Source of the DNA: DATDIC01 sp963764525 | GTDB taxonomy: Bacteria; Pseudomonadota; Alphaproteobacteria; Acetobacterales; Acetobacteraceae | Length of the DNA stretch: 64,000 nt | Reading direction: 5' to 3' | NCBI GenBank assembly: GCA_963764525.1 | Contig: CAVXTC010000026.1 | Span: 1-64,000 of the forward strand | In this document: positions 46,564 to 55,682 of the stretch, piece by piece | How the letters are laid out: each line of letters opens with the position of its first letter | Position numbering within the stretch: the stretch's first letter is position 1 | The notes under the pieces: generated by a model | Told to the model about the DNA's origin: nothing | Seen by the model: the letters and a program-made list of their open reading frames with translations, nothing else | Database searches by the model: none | Made by a program: the position numbers and the translations under genes

Positions 46564-46788
46564 TGCTCCTCATCATGCCCGCGAAGGCGGGCAGCTCGAT
46601 CCGCTGTGGACAAGCGGCCCCTTCAGCCAGGGCCGCCGAGATGTGTTCACCAAACGGCCATTTACCCACGGCGCCACCCCATCCGCAGAACGTGACCATT
46701 TTCTGTTGCCCGTAGGATGTTGCATTTGGCCCGTGAACTGAGCGAATTCACGGTCTGACCCGCGGCCGCGGACACAAACCCCCACCGA
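46564..46788. repeat. Intergenic region with a REP-type unit
   Basis: ATCATGCCCGCGAAGGCGGG CAGCTCGATCCGC at about 46572-46604 is a REP-related unit in the gap between the convergent kinase and dppF genes. Nothing else is recognised in the remaining bases. Confidence 0.5.
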
Positions 46789-47754
46789 TTACCGCAGATG
46801 GCACGCTGCCAACCGGCCATCGGCAATCTGGCGCAGCAGCGGAGTTTCCTCCCGGCAACGCGGCACCGCATAGGGGCAGCGGGGGTGGAAGGCGCAGCCG
46901 GAGGGCGGCGTGAGTGGGCTTGGCACTTCGCCCTCGATGATCGGACGGGCGCGGCGAGCGTGCGGATTGGGCAGCGGCGCGGCGGCCAGCAGCGCCTCGG
47001 AATACGGGTGCTGGGGCGCGGCGAACAGTGCGTCCCGGTCCGCCAGCTCGACGATACGGCCGAGATACATCACCGCGATGCGCTGGGCGATATGCTCGAC
47101 CACGCCAAGATCATGTGAAATGAACAGATATGCGAGGCCGAGCGTGTCCTGCAGGTCCAGCAGCAGATTCAGCACCTGCGCCTGCACCGACACGTCCAGC
47201 GCCGAAACCGGTTCGTCGGCAATGATCAGCGCCGGCTGCACACTGAGCGCGCGGGCGATGCCGAGCCGCTGACGCTGCCCGCCGGAAAACTCGAACGGCA
47301 TCCGGTCGATCAGGTCCGCGCGCAACCCGACACGGGGCAGCAGGTCGGATGCGCGTTCGCGACGCGCCGCGGCGGAGAGTGGTTCGTAGTTCTCCAGCGG
47401 CTCGGTGACGATCTCGGCTGCCGAGAGGCGCGGGTTCAGCGAGGCGTACGGGTCCTGGAACACCATCTGCACGCGCCGGCGGAACGGGCGCATGGCATCA
47501 GGGCCAAGGTCGGTCACGTCCTGCCCGTCGATCAGGATGTGGCCGGCGGACGGCTCAATCAGGCGCAGCACGAGCTTGCCCAGCGTCGTCTTGCCGCAGC
47601 CGGATTTGCCTACGATGCACAGTGTCTCGCCGGCCCGAATCGTGAAGGAGACATCTTCGACGGCACGCACTTCCGCCACGGTGCGACGCAGGAAACCGCG
47701 CACGACCGGGAACCGCTTGGACAGATGTTGCGATTCCAGAATCGGTTCGCTCAT
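46789..47754 (-). CDS. dppF: Dipeptide/oligopeptide ABC transporter ATP-binding protein (DppF-like)
   Basis: The protein has 321 residues. Walker A is GKSGCGKTTLGK, the signature is FSGGQRQRLGIARALS, Walker B is ALIIADEPVSALD, and the H-loop is LFISHDLGVVEHIA. The C-terminal oligopeptide-transporter region has the cysteine-rich GCAFHPRCPYAVPRC. It is the second ATPase of a Dpp/Opp importer at the inner membrane. The ATG at 47754 overlaps the dppD stop. It is the last gene of a five-gene operon on the minus strand. The frame is intact. Confidence 0.92.
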   Translation of the reverse strand: MSEPILESQHLSKRFPVVRGFLRRTVAEVRAVEDVSFTIRAGETLCIVGKSGCGKTTLGKLVLRLIEPSAGHILIDGQDVTDLGPDAMRPFRRRVQMVFQDPYASLNPRLSAAEIVTEPLENYEPLSAAARRERASDLLPRVGLRADLIDRMPFEFSGGQRQRLGIARALSVQPALIIADEPVSALDVSVQAQVLNLLLDLQDTLGLAYLFISHDLGVVEHIAQRIAVMYLGRIVELADRDALFAAPQHPYSEALLAAAPLPNPHARRARPIIEGEVPSPLTPPSGCAFHPRCPYAVPRCREETPLLRQIADGRLAACHLR

Positions 47755-48725
47755 GCCGCCCCAGCACGGATGCAAGCGGCGCGGTGCCCCGGCGCGACCG
47801 TGCGCAACGGCGGCGTCGCCGCGCGGCACGCATCGATCACCAGTGCGCAGCGCGGCGCGAAGGCACAGCCGACCAGTTTTTCGCTCAGGCTCGGCACCAC
47901 GCCCGGAATTTCCGGCAACCGCCGGCGCCGGCGGTCCGCCCCACGCGGGATCGAGCCCATCAGGCCGCGTGTGTAGGGGTGCGCCGGGCTATCGAACAGA
48001 GCCTCCACCGGCGCTTCTTCGACCACGCGGCCGGCATACATCACGATCACCCGCTGGCAGGTCTCCGCCACCACGCCGAGATCGTGGGTGATCATCAGGA
48101 TGGCGGCCCCGATGCGCTCCTTCAGCTCCAGCATCAGTCGCAGGATCTGCGCCTGAATGGTGACATCCAGCGCCGTGGTCGGTTCGTCTGCAATCAGCAG
48201 ACGTGGCGAGCACGCAAGCGCCATCGCGATCATCGCCCGCTGCCGCATTCCGCCGGAAAACTGGTGCGGATAGTCGCGCAGCCGACGGTTGGCGTCAGGG
48301 ATGCGCACCAGGCGCAGCATTTCTTCGGCGCGCGCCAGCGCCGCAGCGTGCGAGGCGCCTTCGTGGATGCGCACAGCCTCGGCAATCTGTTCGCCGATCG
48401 TATGCACCGGGTTCAGGCTGGTCATCGGCTCCTGGAAGATCATCGCGATCCGGTTGCCACGGATCGCCCGCATCCCGGATTCCGACAGCGTCAGCAGGTC
48501 GGTGCCGTCGAACCGCACCGTGCCGGCGACAACGCGTCCGTTCTTCGGCAGCAGGCGCATCACCGATAGCGCCGTGACGCTTTTGCCGCAGCCGGATTTG
48601 CCGACCAGACCGAGCGTTTCGCCGGTACCTATGGCAAAACTTACGCTGTCCACCGCGCGGGTGATTCCAGCTTCGGCGAAGAAATGCGTGGTGAGTCCTT
48701 CGATGTCCAGCAGCATCCCGCTCAT
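47751..48725 (-). CDS. dppD: Dipeptide/oligopeptide ABC transporter ATP-binding protein (DppD-like)
   Basis: The protein has 324 residues. Walker A is GKSGCGKSVTALS, the Q-loop is MIFQEPMTSLNP, the signature is FSGGMRQRAMIAMAL, Walker B is LLIADEPTTALD and the H-loop is LMITHDLGVVAE. The C-terminal GCAFAPRCALVIDAC is the Opp/Dpp cysteine motif. It overlaps dppC at its start (48722-48725) and dppF at its end. With DppF it drives import of peptides or related solutes. The same frame is open upstream into dppC, but the ATG at 48725 gives the family N-terminus. Confidence 0.92.
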   Translation of the reverse strand: MSGMLLDIEGLTTHFFAEAGITRAVDSVSFAIGTGETLGLVGKSGCGKSVTALSVMRLLPKNGRVVAGTVRFDGTDLLTLSESGMRAIRGNRIAMIFQEPMTSLNPVHTIGEQIAEAVRIHEGASHAAALARAEEMLRLVRIPDANRRLRDYPHQFSGGMRQRAMIAMALACSPRLLIADEPTTALDVTIQAQILRLMLELKERIGAAILMITHDLGVVAETCQRVIVMYAGRVVEEAPVEALFDSPAHPYTRGLMGSIPRGADRRRRRLPEIPGVVPSLSEKLVGCAFAPRCALVIDACRAATPPLRTVAPGHRAACIRAGAA

Positions 48726-49591
48726 AAGCTGCGGGCGAGCCGCGGGTCGAGCCGGTCGCGCAGCCCGTCGCCCAGCATGTTCACCGCCAGCACCACCAGC
48801 GCGATCATCACGCCTGGAAAGAAGATCGTCCACGGCGCGATCCCAAGATACAGCCGCGACGACGCGATCATGTTGCCCCAGGTCGGGATGTTCGGCGGGA
48901 TGCCGGCCCCGAGGAAGGACAGTCCGGCCTCCACCAGGATCGCCGACGCACAGACATAGGTTCCCTGCACGGTCAGCGGCGCAATCGTGCTCGGCAGGAT
49001 GTGCCGGCGAAGAATCTTCGCGGTCCGTGCGCCGCCGGCCAACGCCGCCTCCACATAGGGCTGCTCGCGCGCGCTGAGCACCACGGCGCGCACCAGACGC
49101 ACCTCGCGCGGCACCTCCGGGATGACGATGGCCAGGATCACGATGCCGACGCCGCCATGGGTGAGCGAGACCAGCGCGATGGCGAGCAGGATGTTGGGGA
49201 TCGCCATCAGCCCGTCCATCAGGCGCATCACGATGCCATCGAACCGGCGATAATAGCCGGCAAGCAATCCGATCAGCAGCCCACCGGCCATTGCGGCGAT
49301 CCCGACGGTGAATCCGACCAGCAGCGAGATGCGGGCGCCATACAGGCTGCGGGCGAACACGTCGCGGCCGAGATTGTCGGTGCCAAACCAATACAGCGCT
49401 GACGGCGGTTCCAGCCGGTGCATCGGTGTCATCAGATACGGATTGCCGGCATAGAGCGGTGCGGCGAGCGCCAGCAGAAGCATCACCGCAATGATGCCGC
49501 CGCCGAGGTAGATCGTCGGGTTGCGCCGGACGAACCGACCAAGGCCAGTCGCCGGTCGTGCGCGTCGGAGCCGAAGTGCAGCGTCTGACAT
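48722..49591 (-). CDS. dppC: Dipeptide/oligopeptide ABC transporter permease (DppC-like)
   Basis: This 289-residue inner-membrane permease has an N-terminal membrane span (GGGIIAVMLLLALAAP) and the DppC feature HRLEPPSALYWFGTDNLGRD. The EAA loop is visible as EAALAGGARTAKILRRHILP, followed by further spans. It pairs with DppB. The frame is intact and overlaps dppD. About 170 bases with a degenerate REP unit (GGATTCTCACTTTCGCAGGA ATGAC at 49685-49709) separate it from dppB. Confidence 0.9.
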   Translation of the reverse strand: MSDAALRLRRARPATGLGRFVRRNPTIYLGGGIIAVMLLLALAAPLYAGNPYLMTPMHRLEPPSALYWFGTDNLGRDVFARSLYGARISLLVGFTVGIAAMAGGLLIGLLAGYYRRFDGIVMRLMDGLMAIPNILLAIALVSLTHGGVGIVILAIVIPEVPREVRLVRAVVLSAREQPYVEAALAGGARTAKILRRHILPSTIAPLTVQGTYVCASAILVEAGLSFLGAGIPPNIPTWGNMIASSRLYLGIAPWTIFFPGVMIALVVLAVNMLGDGLRDRLDPRLARSL

Positions 49592-49764
49592 CGGCTAACC
49601 TGTATCACCGAAACACCTCGGCCGCCCCAAACCGTTATACCCGGGAAAGTGGCTATCCAGGCCCACGGCATCGCGGATCGCCGATGGATTCTCACTTTCG
49701 CAGGAATGACGGCATGTTCTGAAGAGGTCCGTCGGTACAGCAGAATTTGTCATTTCAGATAAGC

Positions 49765-50706
49765 CTAATACCTGATCCGGGGGTCGATCACGGTGTAAAC
49801 AAGATCAACCCCCAGATTCACCAGCACATACGCGCCCGAGAACACCACAATCACCCCCTGGATGATCGGGTAGTCGCGGTTGCTGATCGCATCCACTGTC
49901 AACCTCCCAAGTCCGGGAATGTTGAACACCGTTTCGGTGATTACCACTCCGCTGATCAGCAGCGCCACACCGATGCCGATCACGGTGACGATCGGCACGC
50001 CGGCATTCTTCAACGCATGATGCAGCAGCATCGACGACGCCGAGGCGCCCTTGGCGCGCGCCGTGCGCATATAGTCCTCGGCGAGCACTTCCAGCATGCT
50101 GGCCCGGGTGATGCGGGCGATCAGCGCGACGTAGGCCATTCCCAACGCCAGCGCCGGCATCAACAGATGGCTGAGCCACGGCCACACGCCGCCCGCCAGC
50201 GGCACATAGCCCTGCACCGGCAGCCACCCGAGCCGGATGGCAAACACATAGATCAGCAGATAGCCCACGACGAACACCGGCACCGAGAAACCAAGCGCGG
50301 AGAACGCCATCAATCCGCGATCGAGCAGCCCGCCGGCACGCCATGCCGCCAGCACGCCGGCGCCCACCGCCAACACCGCGGCGAACCCGATCGTCAGCAG
50401 ACTAAGCGAGACCGTTGGCGGCAGCCGTTGTTCGATCAACGTCAATACCGGCGCCTGGGAGAAGATCGAAATACCGAAATTGCCGTGCAGCACCCGCCAG
50501 GCCCAACTGGCGAACTGCACCGGCAGCGGCAGATCGAGCCCAAGCTGATGCCGAATCGCGGCGATCTGCGCCGGGCTGGCGTTGTCGCCGGCGATCACCG
50601 CGGCGGGATCGCCGGGCGCGATGTGCAGCAGCAGGAAGATGAAGACGCCGACCACCGCCATGACGACCAGCGTGGAAGCCAAGCGGCGTGCGATGTAGGC
50701 GCCCAT
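49765..50706 (-). CDS. dppB: Dipeptide/oligopeptide ABC transporter permease (DppB-like)
   Basis: The protein has 313 residues. The N-terminus MGAYIARRLASTLVVMAVVG and LLLHIAPGDPAAVIAG are typical of DppB. The EAA loop lies in LAEDYMRTARAKGASAS, and the protein ends with DLVYTVIDPRIRY, the usual DppB C-terminus. It forms the membrane channel with DppC. The frame is intact. Confidence 0.9.
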   Translation of the reverse strand: MGAYIARRLASTLVVMAVVGVFIFLLLHIAPGDPAAVIAGDNASPAQIAAIRHQLGLDLPLPVQFASWAWRVLHGNFGISIFSQAPVLTLIEQRLPPTVSLSLLTIGFAAVLAVGAGVLAAWRAGGLLDRGLMAFSALGFSVPVFVVGYLLIYVFAIRLGWLPVQGYVPLAGGVWPWLSHLLMPALALGMAYVALIARITRASMLEVLAEDYMRTARAKGASASSMLLHHALKNAGVPIVTVIGIGVALLISGVVITETVFNIPGLGRLTVDAISNRDYPIIQGVIVVFSGAYVLVNLGVDLVYTVIDPRIRY

Positions 50707-50845
50707 CGCTAAATTCCACTCCCCTTGCGGGAGGGGTTAGGGGAGGGGTTCGCGGCGGATTTTGCGGCAGACCCCTCCCCCGTCCCCTCCCACAGGAGGA
50801 GGAGGGAAGAATGAATGGCGCGCGCTCTGTTCACAGGCGCGCGGC
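50707..50845. repeat. C-tract/G-tract repeats, two units
   Basis: CCACTCCCCTTGCGGGAGGG GTTAGGGG at 50716-50745 and CCCCTCCCCCGTCCCCTCCC.. GGAGGAGGAGGG at 50774-50808 are two units of the dispersed hairpin family, between dppA and dppB. They may lower expression of the downstream permease genes relative to the binding protein. Confidence 0.65.
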
Positions 50846-52453
50846 TCAGCTTTTGGTTACGTTCCAGAACGGGATGATTTCGGGGATACCGATCATGCCG
50901 TTGACGTTCTTGCGCATCGCCGCCGGTGCGACCCATTGTCCCAGGATCACCTCCGGCACGACGTCCCAGCCAAGCTCGGCCATCTTCACCCCAATCGCCT
51001 TGCGCCCCGCTTCGTCCGCCGCCATCGCCCACTGCATCCGGAGTTTTTCGTAATCCTCGTTGGTCGGCCAGCCGTACCAGCCCTTCTTGCCGTTCATGGC
51101 GAGCGCGTTCAACGAGATCGGGTTGCCGTTTGCGTAGCCGCTGCCCCAGGTGACGAAAATGTCCCAGCCCCCCTTGTCGTCCGGTTCCATGCTGGCGCGG
51201 CGCGTCACCACGCCGCCCCAGTCACTGGTGGCGAGCTGGGCATTCACGCCGATCTTCTGCAACTGCCCGACGATGAGCTGGGCCGAGTTGTTCATGAAAG
51301 CGATGTTGGTGGCGTCGAGCACGATCACCGGCTCGTTGCTGTATCCCGCCTTCCGGAACAACGCCTTCGCGCTCGGCAGATCCACGCCCTGCTTGAACCA
51401 GTCGGTATTGGCATCGGTTTGCATCGGGTTGTCGCAACCAAAATAGGAAGGGCAGGTCTGGTAGTATTTCGGATTGCCGAAACTCGCCTTGAGGAAGTCG
51501 GCCTGGTTGAGCAGATGCAGCATGGCCTGCCGCGCATAGACCGATTCGAACGGCTTGTGCAGGCAGTTCATCCGCGCGATGCCGACATTACCGGTCTTGT
51601 TCAGCACGGCGATTTTGATGTTCGGATCGGTCTGCAACTGCGGCAGCAGATCGATCGGCGGCAATTCGTAGAAATCGATCTCGCCTGATTGCAGTGCCGC
51701 CGTCGCGGTCTGCTCGTCGGCGATGTTCTCCCATATCACCCGGTCCAGGTGTACCACCTTGGCGCCGGCAAGCCCATCGGACGGGTCAGTCCGCGGCACG
51801 TATTTCGTCCATTTGTCGTACACGTAGCGGTTGCCCGGACGGGTCTCGGTTTCATTGAACGTGAACGGGCCGGAGCCGATGCGCGTGCTGACCTGCTGGT
51901 ACGGGTCGGTTTCGGCGTCTTTCTTGCGCATCATGAAGCACACCGGCGTGATCGGGCTGGCCAGCAAATCCAGCACCAGGCCGAACGGCTCCTTCAGCGC
52001 GATGACGAAGGTCTTGTCGTCCTTGGCCGAGATGTCCTTCAGGAAGCTCTGCATCACCTGGCCGCCGCCGTTGCGCACGATCCATCGCCGCAGCGAGGCG
52101 ACGCAGTCGGCGGCGGTTACCGGCGTGTCATCCTGCCAGGCCAAGCCGTCGCGCAGCTCAAACGTGTAGGTCAGCTTGTCGTCCGACAGGCTGTGCTTGC
52201 CGACCATTTGCGGTTGCGGCCGGAACTGTTCATCGATGGCGAACAGCACGTCGTACACCATGGTGCCGTAATAGGCAGTGATGTTGGCGGTCGTCCAGAT
52301 CGGGTCGAACACGCGCAAATCGCCCTGCATCACCGTGCGCAGCGTGGTGGCGTCCGACGGCGCCGCCGCGGCGCGCCTGATCATCGGCAAACCGGGGGCC
52401 AGCATCCCCGTTGCCAACCCGCCTCGCACAACGGCCCGTCGAGAGATCGACAT
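50846..52453 (-). CDS. dppA: ABC transporter substrate-binding protein, family 5 (DppA/OppA-like)
   Basis: The protein has 535 residues. The ATG at 52453 follows GGAGGCGTCA and gives SISRRAVVRGGLATGMLAPG, a twin-arginine-type signal peptide. The mature protein is a family 5 extracellular solute-binding protein: FDPIWTTANITAYYGTMVYD, LRDGLAWQDDTPVTAADCV, RIGSGPFTF and, late, WGSGYANGNPISLNALAMNG. It would capture peptides, glutathione or similar solutes in the periplasm. It leads the dppABCDF operon. The frame is intact. The substrate cannot be told from the sequence. Confidence 0.9.
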   Translation of the reverse strand: MSISRRAVVRGGLATGMLAPGLPMIRRAAAAPSDATTLRTVMQGDLRVFDPIWTTANITAYYGTMVYDVLFAIDEQFRPQPQMVGKHSLSDDKLTYTFELRDGLAWQDDTPVTAADCVASLRRWIVRNGGGQVMQSFLKDISAKDDKTFVIALKEPFGLVLDLLASPITPVCFMMRKKDAETDPYQQVSTRIGSGPFTFNETETRPGNRYVYDKWTKYVPRTDPSDGLAGAKVVHLDRVIWENIADEQTATAALQSGEIDFYELPPIDLLPQLQTDPNIKIAVLNKTGNVGIARMNCLHKPFESVYARQAMLHLLNQADFLKASFGNPKYYQTCPSYFGCDNPMQTDANTDWFKQGVDLPSAKALFRKAGYSNEPVIVLDATNIAFMNNSAQLIVGQLQKIGVNAQLATSDWGGVVTRRASMEPDDKGGWDIFVTWGSGYANGNPISLNALAMNGKKGWYGWPTNEDYEKLRMQWAMAADEAGRKAIGVKMAELGWDVVPEVILGQWVAPAAMRKNVNGMIGIPEIIPFWNVTKS

Positions 52454-52555
52454 TGACGCCTCCTGCATTGTCCGTCCGCCTTCTTCGGGGCGGCCGGCAA
52501 TCATAGGAACCGCCAATCAGCCCCGCAACCGCAACGCCACCGGGACGTCTGAAGC

Positions 52556-53473
52556 CTACACCACGTCGTGCGACCGCAAGCGGCACAGCGCCGCCTCAGA
52601 ACCGGTCTCGATCTGCACGGTGGCGTGGCCGATCCGAAAGCGCGCGGCCAGCTCTGCCGAGACATCGTGCAGCCGCCCCGGATCGTCCTGCCCGTCGCAG
52701 ACAAGATGCGCGGTCAGCGCCGTCTCCGTCGTGCTCAGTCCCCAGATGTGCAGGTCATGCACCTCGATCACGCCCGGCAGTGCGGCCAGGTATTGATGCA
52801 CCGCCTCACGCGAGACGCCGTCGGGCACCGCATCCATCGCCAGATCGATCGATTCACGCAGCAGGGCCCAGGTGGTCCAGGTGATCACACCGGCGATCCC
52901 CAGGCTCACCGCCGGATCGAGCCGCAACCAGCCGGTCGCGCCGATGACAACCGCCGCGACCAGCACGCCGGCCGACAAACCGGCGTCCCCCGCCATGTGC
53001 AGGAAGGCGGCGCGCAGGTTCAGATCATGCTCCCGTCCGCGCGCGAACAGCCAGGCGGTGACCCCGTTCACCAGGATGCCGGCCGCCGCGATCAGCGCCA
53101 CCGGCACCCACACCAGAGGCTCCGGCGCGACCAGCCGGCAAATCGCCTCCACGCCGATCGCGCCGACACTGATCAGCAGCACGGCCGCATTCGTCAGTGC
53201 GGCGTAAATCGAGCTTCGCCCCCAGCCGTAGGTGCGCCGCCGGCTCGGCGGCCGGTGCCCGAGCCACGCCGCGCCCCAGGCCAGCAGCAGCCCCAGCACG
53301 TCGCCCAGATTGTGCGCCGCGTCCGCCAGCAGCGCGACCGAATGGGCCGCCAGCCCGCCGATGACCTCCGCGGCGACCAGCCCGGCATTCAGCGCAACGC
53401 CGATCGCGAAAGCCGTTCCGTGGCCATTCGCGTGTCCGGGCGCGGCGTGATCATGAGCGTGGTCGTGTGGCAT
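52556..53473 (-). CDS. Cation diffusion facilitator (CzcD/ZitB-like zinc efflux)
   Basis: The 305-residue protein has a His-rich N-terminus (HDHAHDHAAPGHANGHG) and six membrane spans. The transport site is seen in LLADAAHNLGDVLG of span 2 and HMAGDAGLSAGVL of span 5. The cytosolic C-terminal domain holds EVHDLHIWGLSTTETALTAH, a conserved CDF pattern. It exports Zn(II), Co(II) or Cd(II) in exchange for protons. The frame is intact. No metal-responsive regulator lies beside it. Confidence 0.9.
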   Translation of the reverse strand: MPHDHAHDHAAPGHANGHGTAFAIGVALNAGLVAAEVIGGLAAHSVALLADAAHNLGDVLGLLLAWGAAWLGHRPPSRRRTYGWGRSSIYAALTNAAVLLISVGAIGVEAICRLVAPEPLVWVPVALIAAAGILVNGVTAWLFARGREHDLNLRAAFLHMAGDAGLSAGVLVAAVVIGATGWLRLDPAVSLGIAGVITWTTWALLRESIDLAMDAVPDGVSREAVHQYLAALPGVIEVHDLHIWGLSTTETALTAHLVCDGQDDPGRLHDVSAELAARFRIGHATVQIETGSEAALCRLRSHDVV

Positions 53474-53512
53474 GCCGGGAGGCTACGCAGCTCCTTGCAG
53501 ACGCGCCAGCAC

Positions 53513-53670
53513 TTACCAGGTCGCATCCAAAGGCATGGCCGCCGCTCTTGCCATCATCGCCGGGTAGGCGAACAGACCGGGCGCGCCCCCGGTGTGAACC
53601 CAAATTACGGTGTCCCGCGATGAAAAACGGCCGGCGCGGACCAGTCCGATCAGGCCAGGGCTGACGCGCG
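53513..53670 (-). pseudogene. 3' relic of a D-cysteine desulfhydrase / ACC deaminase gene
   Basis: On the minus strand about 50 codons read GLIGLVRAGRFSSRDTVIWV then HTGGAPGLFAYPAMMARAA and stop at 53513. This is the C-terminal end of PLP-dependent D-cysteine desulfhydrase/ACC deaminase, where HTGG contacts the cofactor phosphate. Nothing upstream matches the rest of the enzyme, so the gene has lost its first 270 or so codons. It lies next to a long hairpin at 53701. Confidence 0.65.
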
Positions 53671-53700
53671 GGAAGGCGGCATGTGTGGCAGAAACACGTC

Positions 53701-53764
53701 GGGCGTCAACAGCTTAGCGCATTCCGCCGGATCGGTTGGCGGAGTGCGCTGAGCTGTTACGCCC
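53701..53764. repeat. Long inverted repeat (28/27-base arms, 9-base loop)
   Basis: The left arm at 53701-53728 (GGGCGTCAACAGCTTAGCGC ATTCCGCC) and the right arm at 53738-53764 (GGCGGAGTGCGCTGAGCTGT TACGCCC) pair with two mismatches and one bulged C around the loop GGATCGGTT. It is too long and lacks a T-tract for a simple terminator. It could be a small non-autonomous element or abutting transposon ends. It abuts the broken desulfhydrase relic. Confidence 0.7.
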
Positions 53765-53956
53765 AACTCTGTTATGCCATTCGTCACCTGATCGTTTCGC
53801 CAGATCAGCGTTAGAAAATTCGCCTCAGCCCGCCAGCGCGGCGGCTTGCTCACGGAGGGGTGATGCCTTATGGCGGGTCGCAACCCCATTTCTCGCGGAA
53901 TCCGGCCCGTTCGCCGGTCACCCGAGACCGGCTGAGGGACCGACGGTCAGCAAACC

Positions 53957-54541
53957 ATGTTCGGCGTCTCCGTCGGCCCGCTGCTGGACTTTGCCGGGCG
54001 TCATCCGGCGGTGCAGTCCGGCGCCATCATCCTGGCGACCTTTATCCTGGAAGACGCGGCAACGGTTCTGGCCGCGATGCAGGCCGCCGCCGGCGCGGTC
54101 TCGATGCCCTTGGCGCTGAGCTCGCTCTATGTCGGCATCGTGCTCGGCGACGCCGGACTTTATGGGCTGGGCTGGCTGGCCACCCTCATTCCATGGATCC
54201 ACCGCCTGCTGCCGCCCCAGCGTACCGCGGTAGTGCGGGCGTGGCTGCAGGGCCGGGTGTTCAGCGTGGTCCTGGTCAGCCGCTTCTTGCCGGGTGTGCG
54301 GCTGCCGACCTACACGACCTGCGGCTACCTGGGCGCGAGCTTCCGCAAGTTCATCCTGGCCAGCATGAGCGCGACGGTGTTCTGGACGTCCGGGCTGTTC
54401 GCCTTGTCGATGAAGATCGGCGACGTGCTGATCGCCCATTTCGGCGTGTGGCGCTGGGCCGGCATAATCGGAATAATCGTTTTCCTGGGGGTAGCCGGCC
54501 AATTCGCCTCCCGATTCTGGAAGGACGCCCATCAGGAATGA
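53957..54541 (+). CDS. DedA family membrane protein
   Basis: This 194-residue inner-membrane protein has a first span with the acidic residues LATFILEDAATVLA, the DedA-typical GDAGLYGLGWLA, and the signature VVLVSRFLPGVRLPTYTTCG with a conserved Arg/Pro. Recent work links DedA proteins to transport of lipid carriers such as undecaprenyl phosphate or phosphatidylethanolamine. Its stop overlaps the ATG of the ATP-grasp gene, and UppP lies one gene further, which supports a role in lipid-carrier recycling. The frame is intact. Confidence 0.85.
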   Translation: MFGVSVGPLLDFAGRHPAVQSGAIILATFILEDAATVLAAMQAAAGAVSMPLALSSLYVGIVLGDAGLYGLGWLATLIPWIHRLLPPQRTAVVRAWLQGRVFSVVLVSRFLPGVRLPTYTTCGYLGASFRKFILASMSATVFWTSGLFALSMKIGDVLIAHFGVWRWAGIIGIIVFLGVAGQFASRFWKDAHQE

Positions 54542-55642
54542 AGCTCGACGCCGCGCTTCGGCTTGCTCAGCCGGCCCGCTCCGCCGACCATCCGGTCTCG
54601 TTTTTCGAGTTCTGGCCGGGCTGGCTGTTCTATACGCCGGTGGTCGCGCATTGCATCGCGCTCGGAATCCGTTACCGGTCGCCGCTGGCACTGTCGGCGG
54701 CGAACCCGCTGATCGCCGCCGGCGGGCTGTGCGGCGAGTTCGAAGCTGCAAATTCTCGACCAGGTCGGCGCGACGGCGCGTCCGCTACTGGCCCGCTACA
54801 CCAGCGTGACGACGCATTCCTGGAACGCGCATGCCGATCTGGCGGCTGCCGAGCAGGCGCTGACAGCCTCCGGCCTGGAGTATCCGGTGGTCGCCAAGCC
54901 GGATATCGGCTGCAACGGCACCGGGGTGCGGCTGATCGCCGGCCCGGCGGATCTGTATCGCTACCTGGCAGCCTATCCGCGAAATGAGCGGGTCTTGCTG
55001 CAGGAATATCTGCCGGAAGACGGAGAAGCCGGCATCTTTTACGTCCGTCACCCGAACCAGCCGGCCGGGCGGATCACCTCTATCACGCTGAAATACGCCC
55101 CCGCCGTGACCGGCGACGGCCGATCGACGCTGCGCGAGCTGGTCATGGCCGATCCCCGCGCCGGCCGGGTGCCGCAGCTCTACCTGCCGCGGCTGGCGCA
55201 CCGGCTGCACGAGGTCCCGGCGCAGGGTGAGCGGGTGCGTCTGGTGTTCGTCGGCAACCACTGCAAGGGGTCGATCTTCCGGGACGGGGCGCGCCACGCA
55301 ACCCCGGCGCTGGCTGCTTGTTTCGAACGCATCGCCCGCGCCCTTCCGGAATTTCATTTCGGCCGAATCGATGTGCGGTTTTCCTCGCTCGCCGCACTGT
55401 CGCGCGGCGAGGGGTTCCGCATCATCGAGATCAACGGCGCTGGCTCCGAAGCGACCCACGTCTGGGACCCGGCGACCAGCCTGTGGAACGCCTGGCGGGC
55501 GCAGTTCTTCCACTACGGCCAAGCCTATGCGATCGGCGCCGCGAACCGCCGCCGCGGCCATCGTCCGACCGGGATCGGCGAGACGCTCCGCCTGTTGCGC
55601 CGGCAAAAGCGTCTGATGGCTGCGTATCCCGTAAACGATTGA
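54538..55642 (+). CDS. ATP-grasp family protein (D-Ala-D-Ala ligase-like), one frameshift
   Basis: The first frame begins MKLDAALRLAQPA, then PVSFFEFWPGWLFYTPVVAH and LSAANPLIAAGGLCGE. An indel near 54742 leads to KLQILDQVGATARPLLARYT and the ATP-grasp core: YPVVAKPDIGCNGTGVRLI, VLLQEYLPEDGEAG, and the metal-binding FRIIEINGAGSEATHVWD. The total is about 367 residues. The fold joins a carboxylate to an amine or similar group using ATP. The N-terminal SFFEFWP..P.WLFY pattern marks a distinct uncharacterised subgroup. It is coupled to dedA and upstream of uppP, suggesting an envelope substrate. Its true reaction is unknown. Confidence 0.77.
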
Positions 55643-55682
55643 GCGGTTGCACCGACTCCGGGTTTAGGCAAGGAACCGGGGC

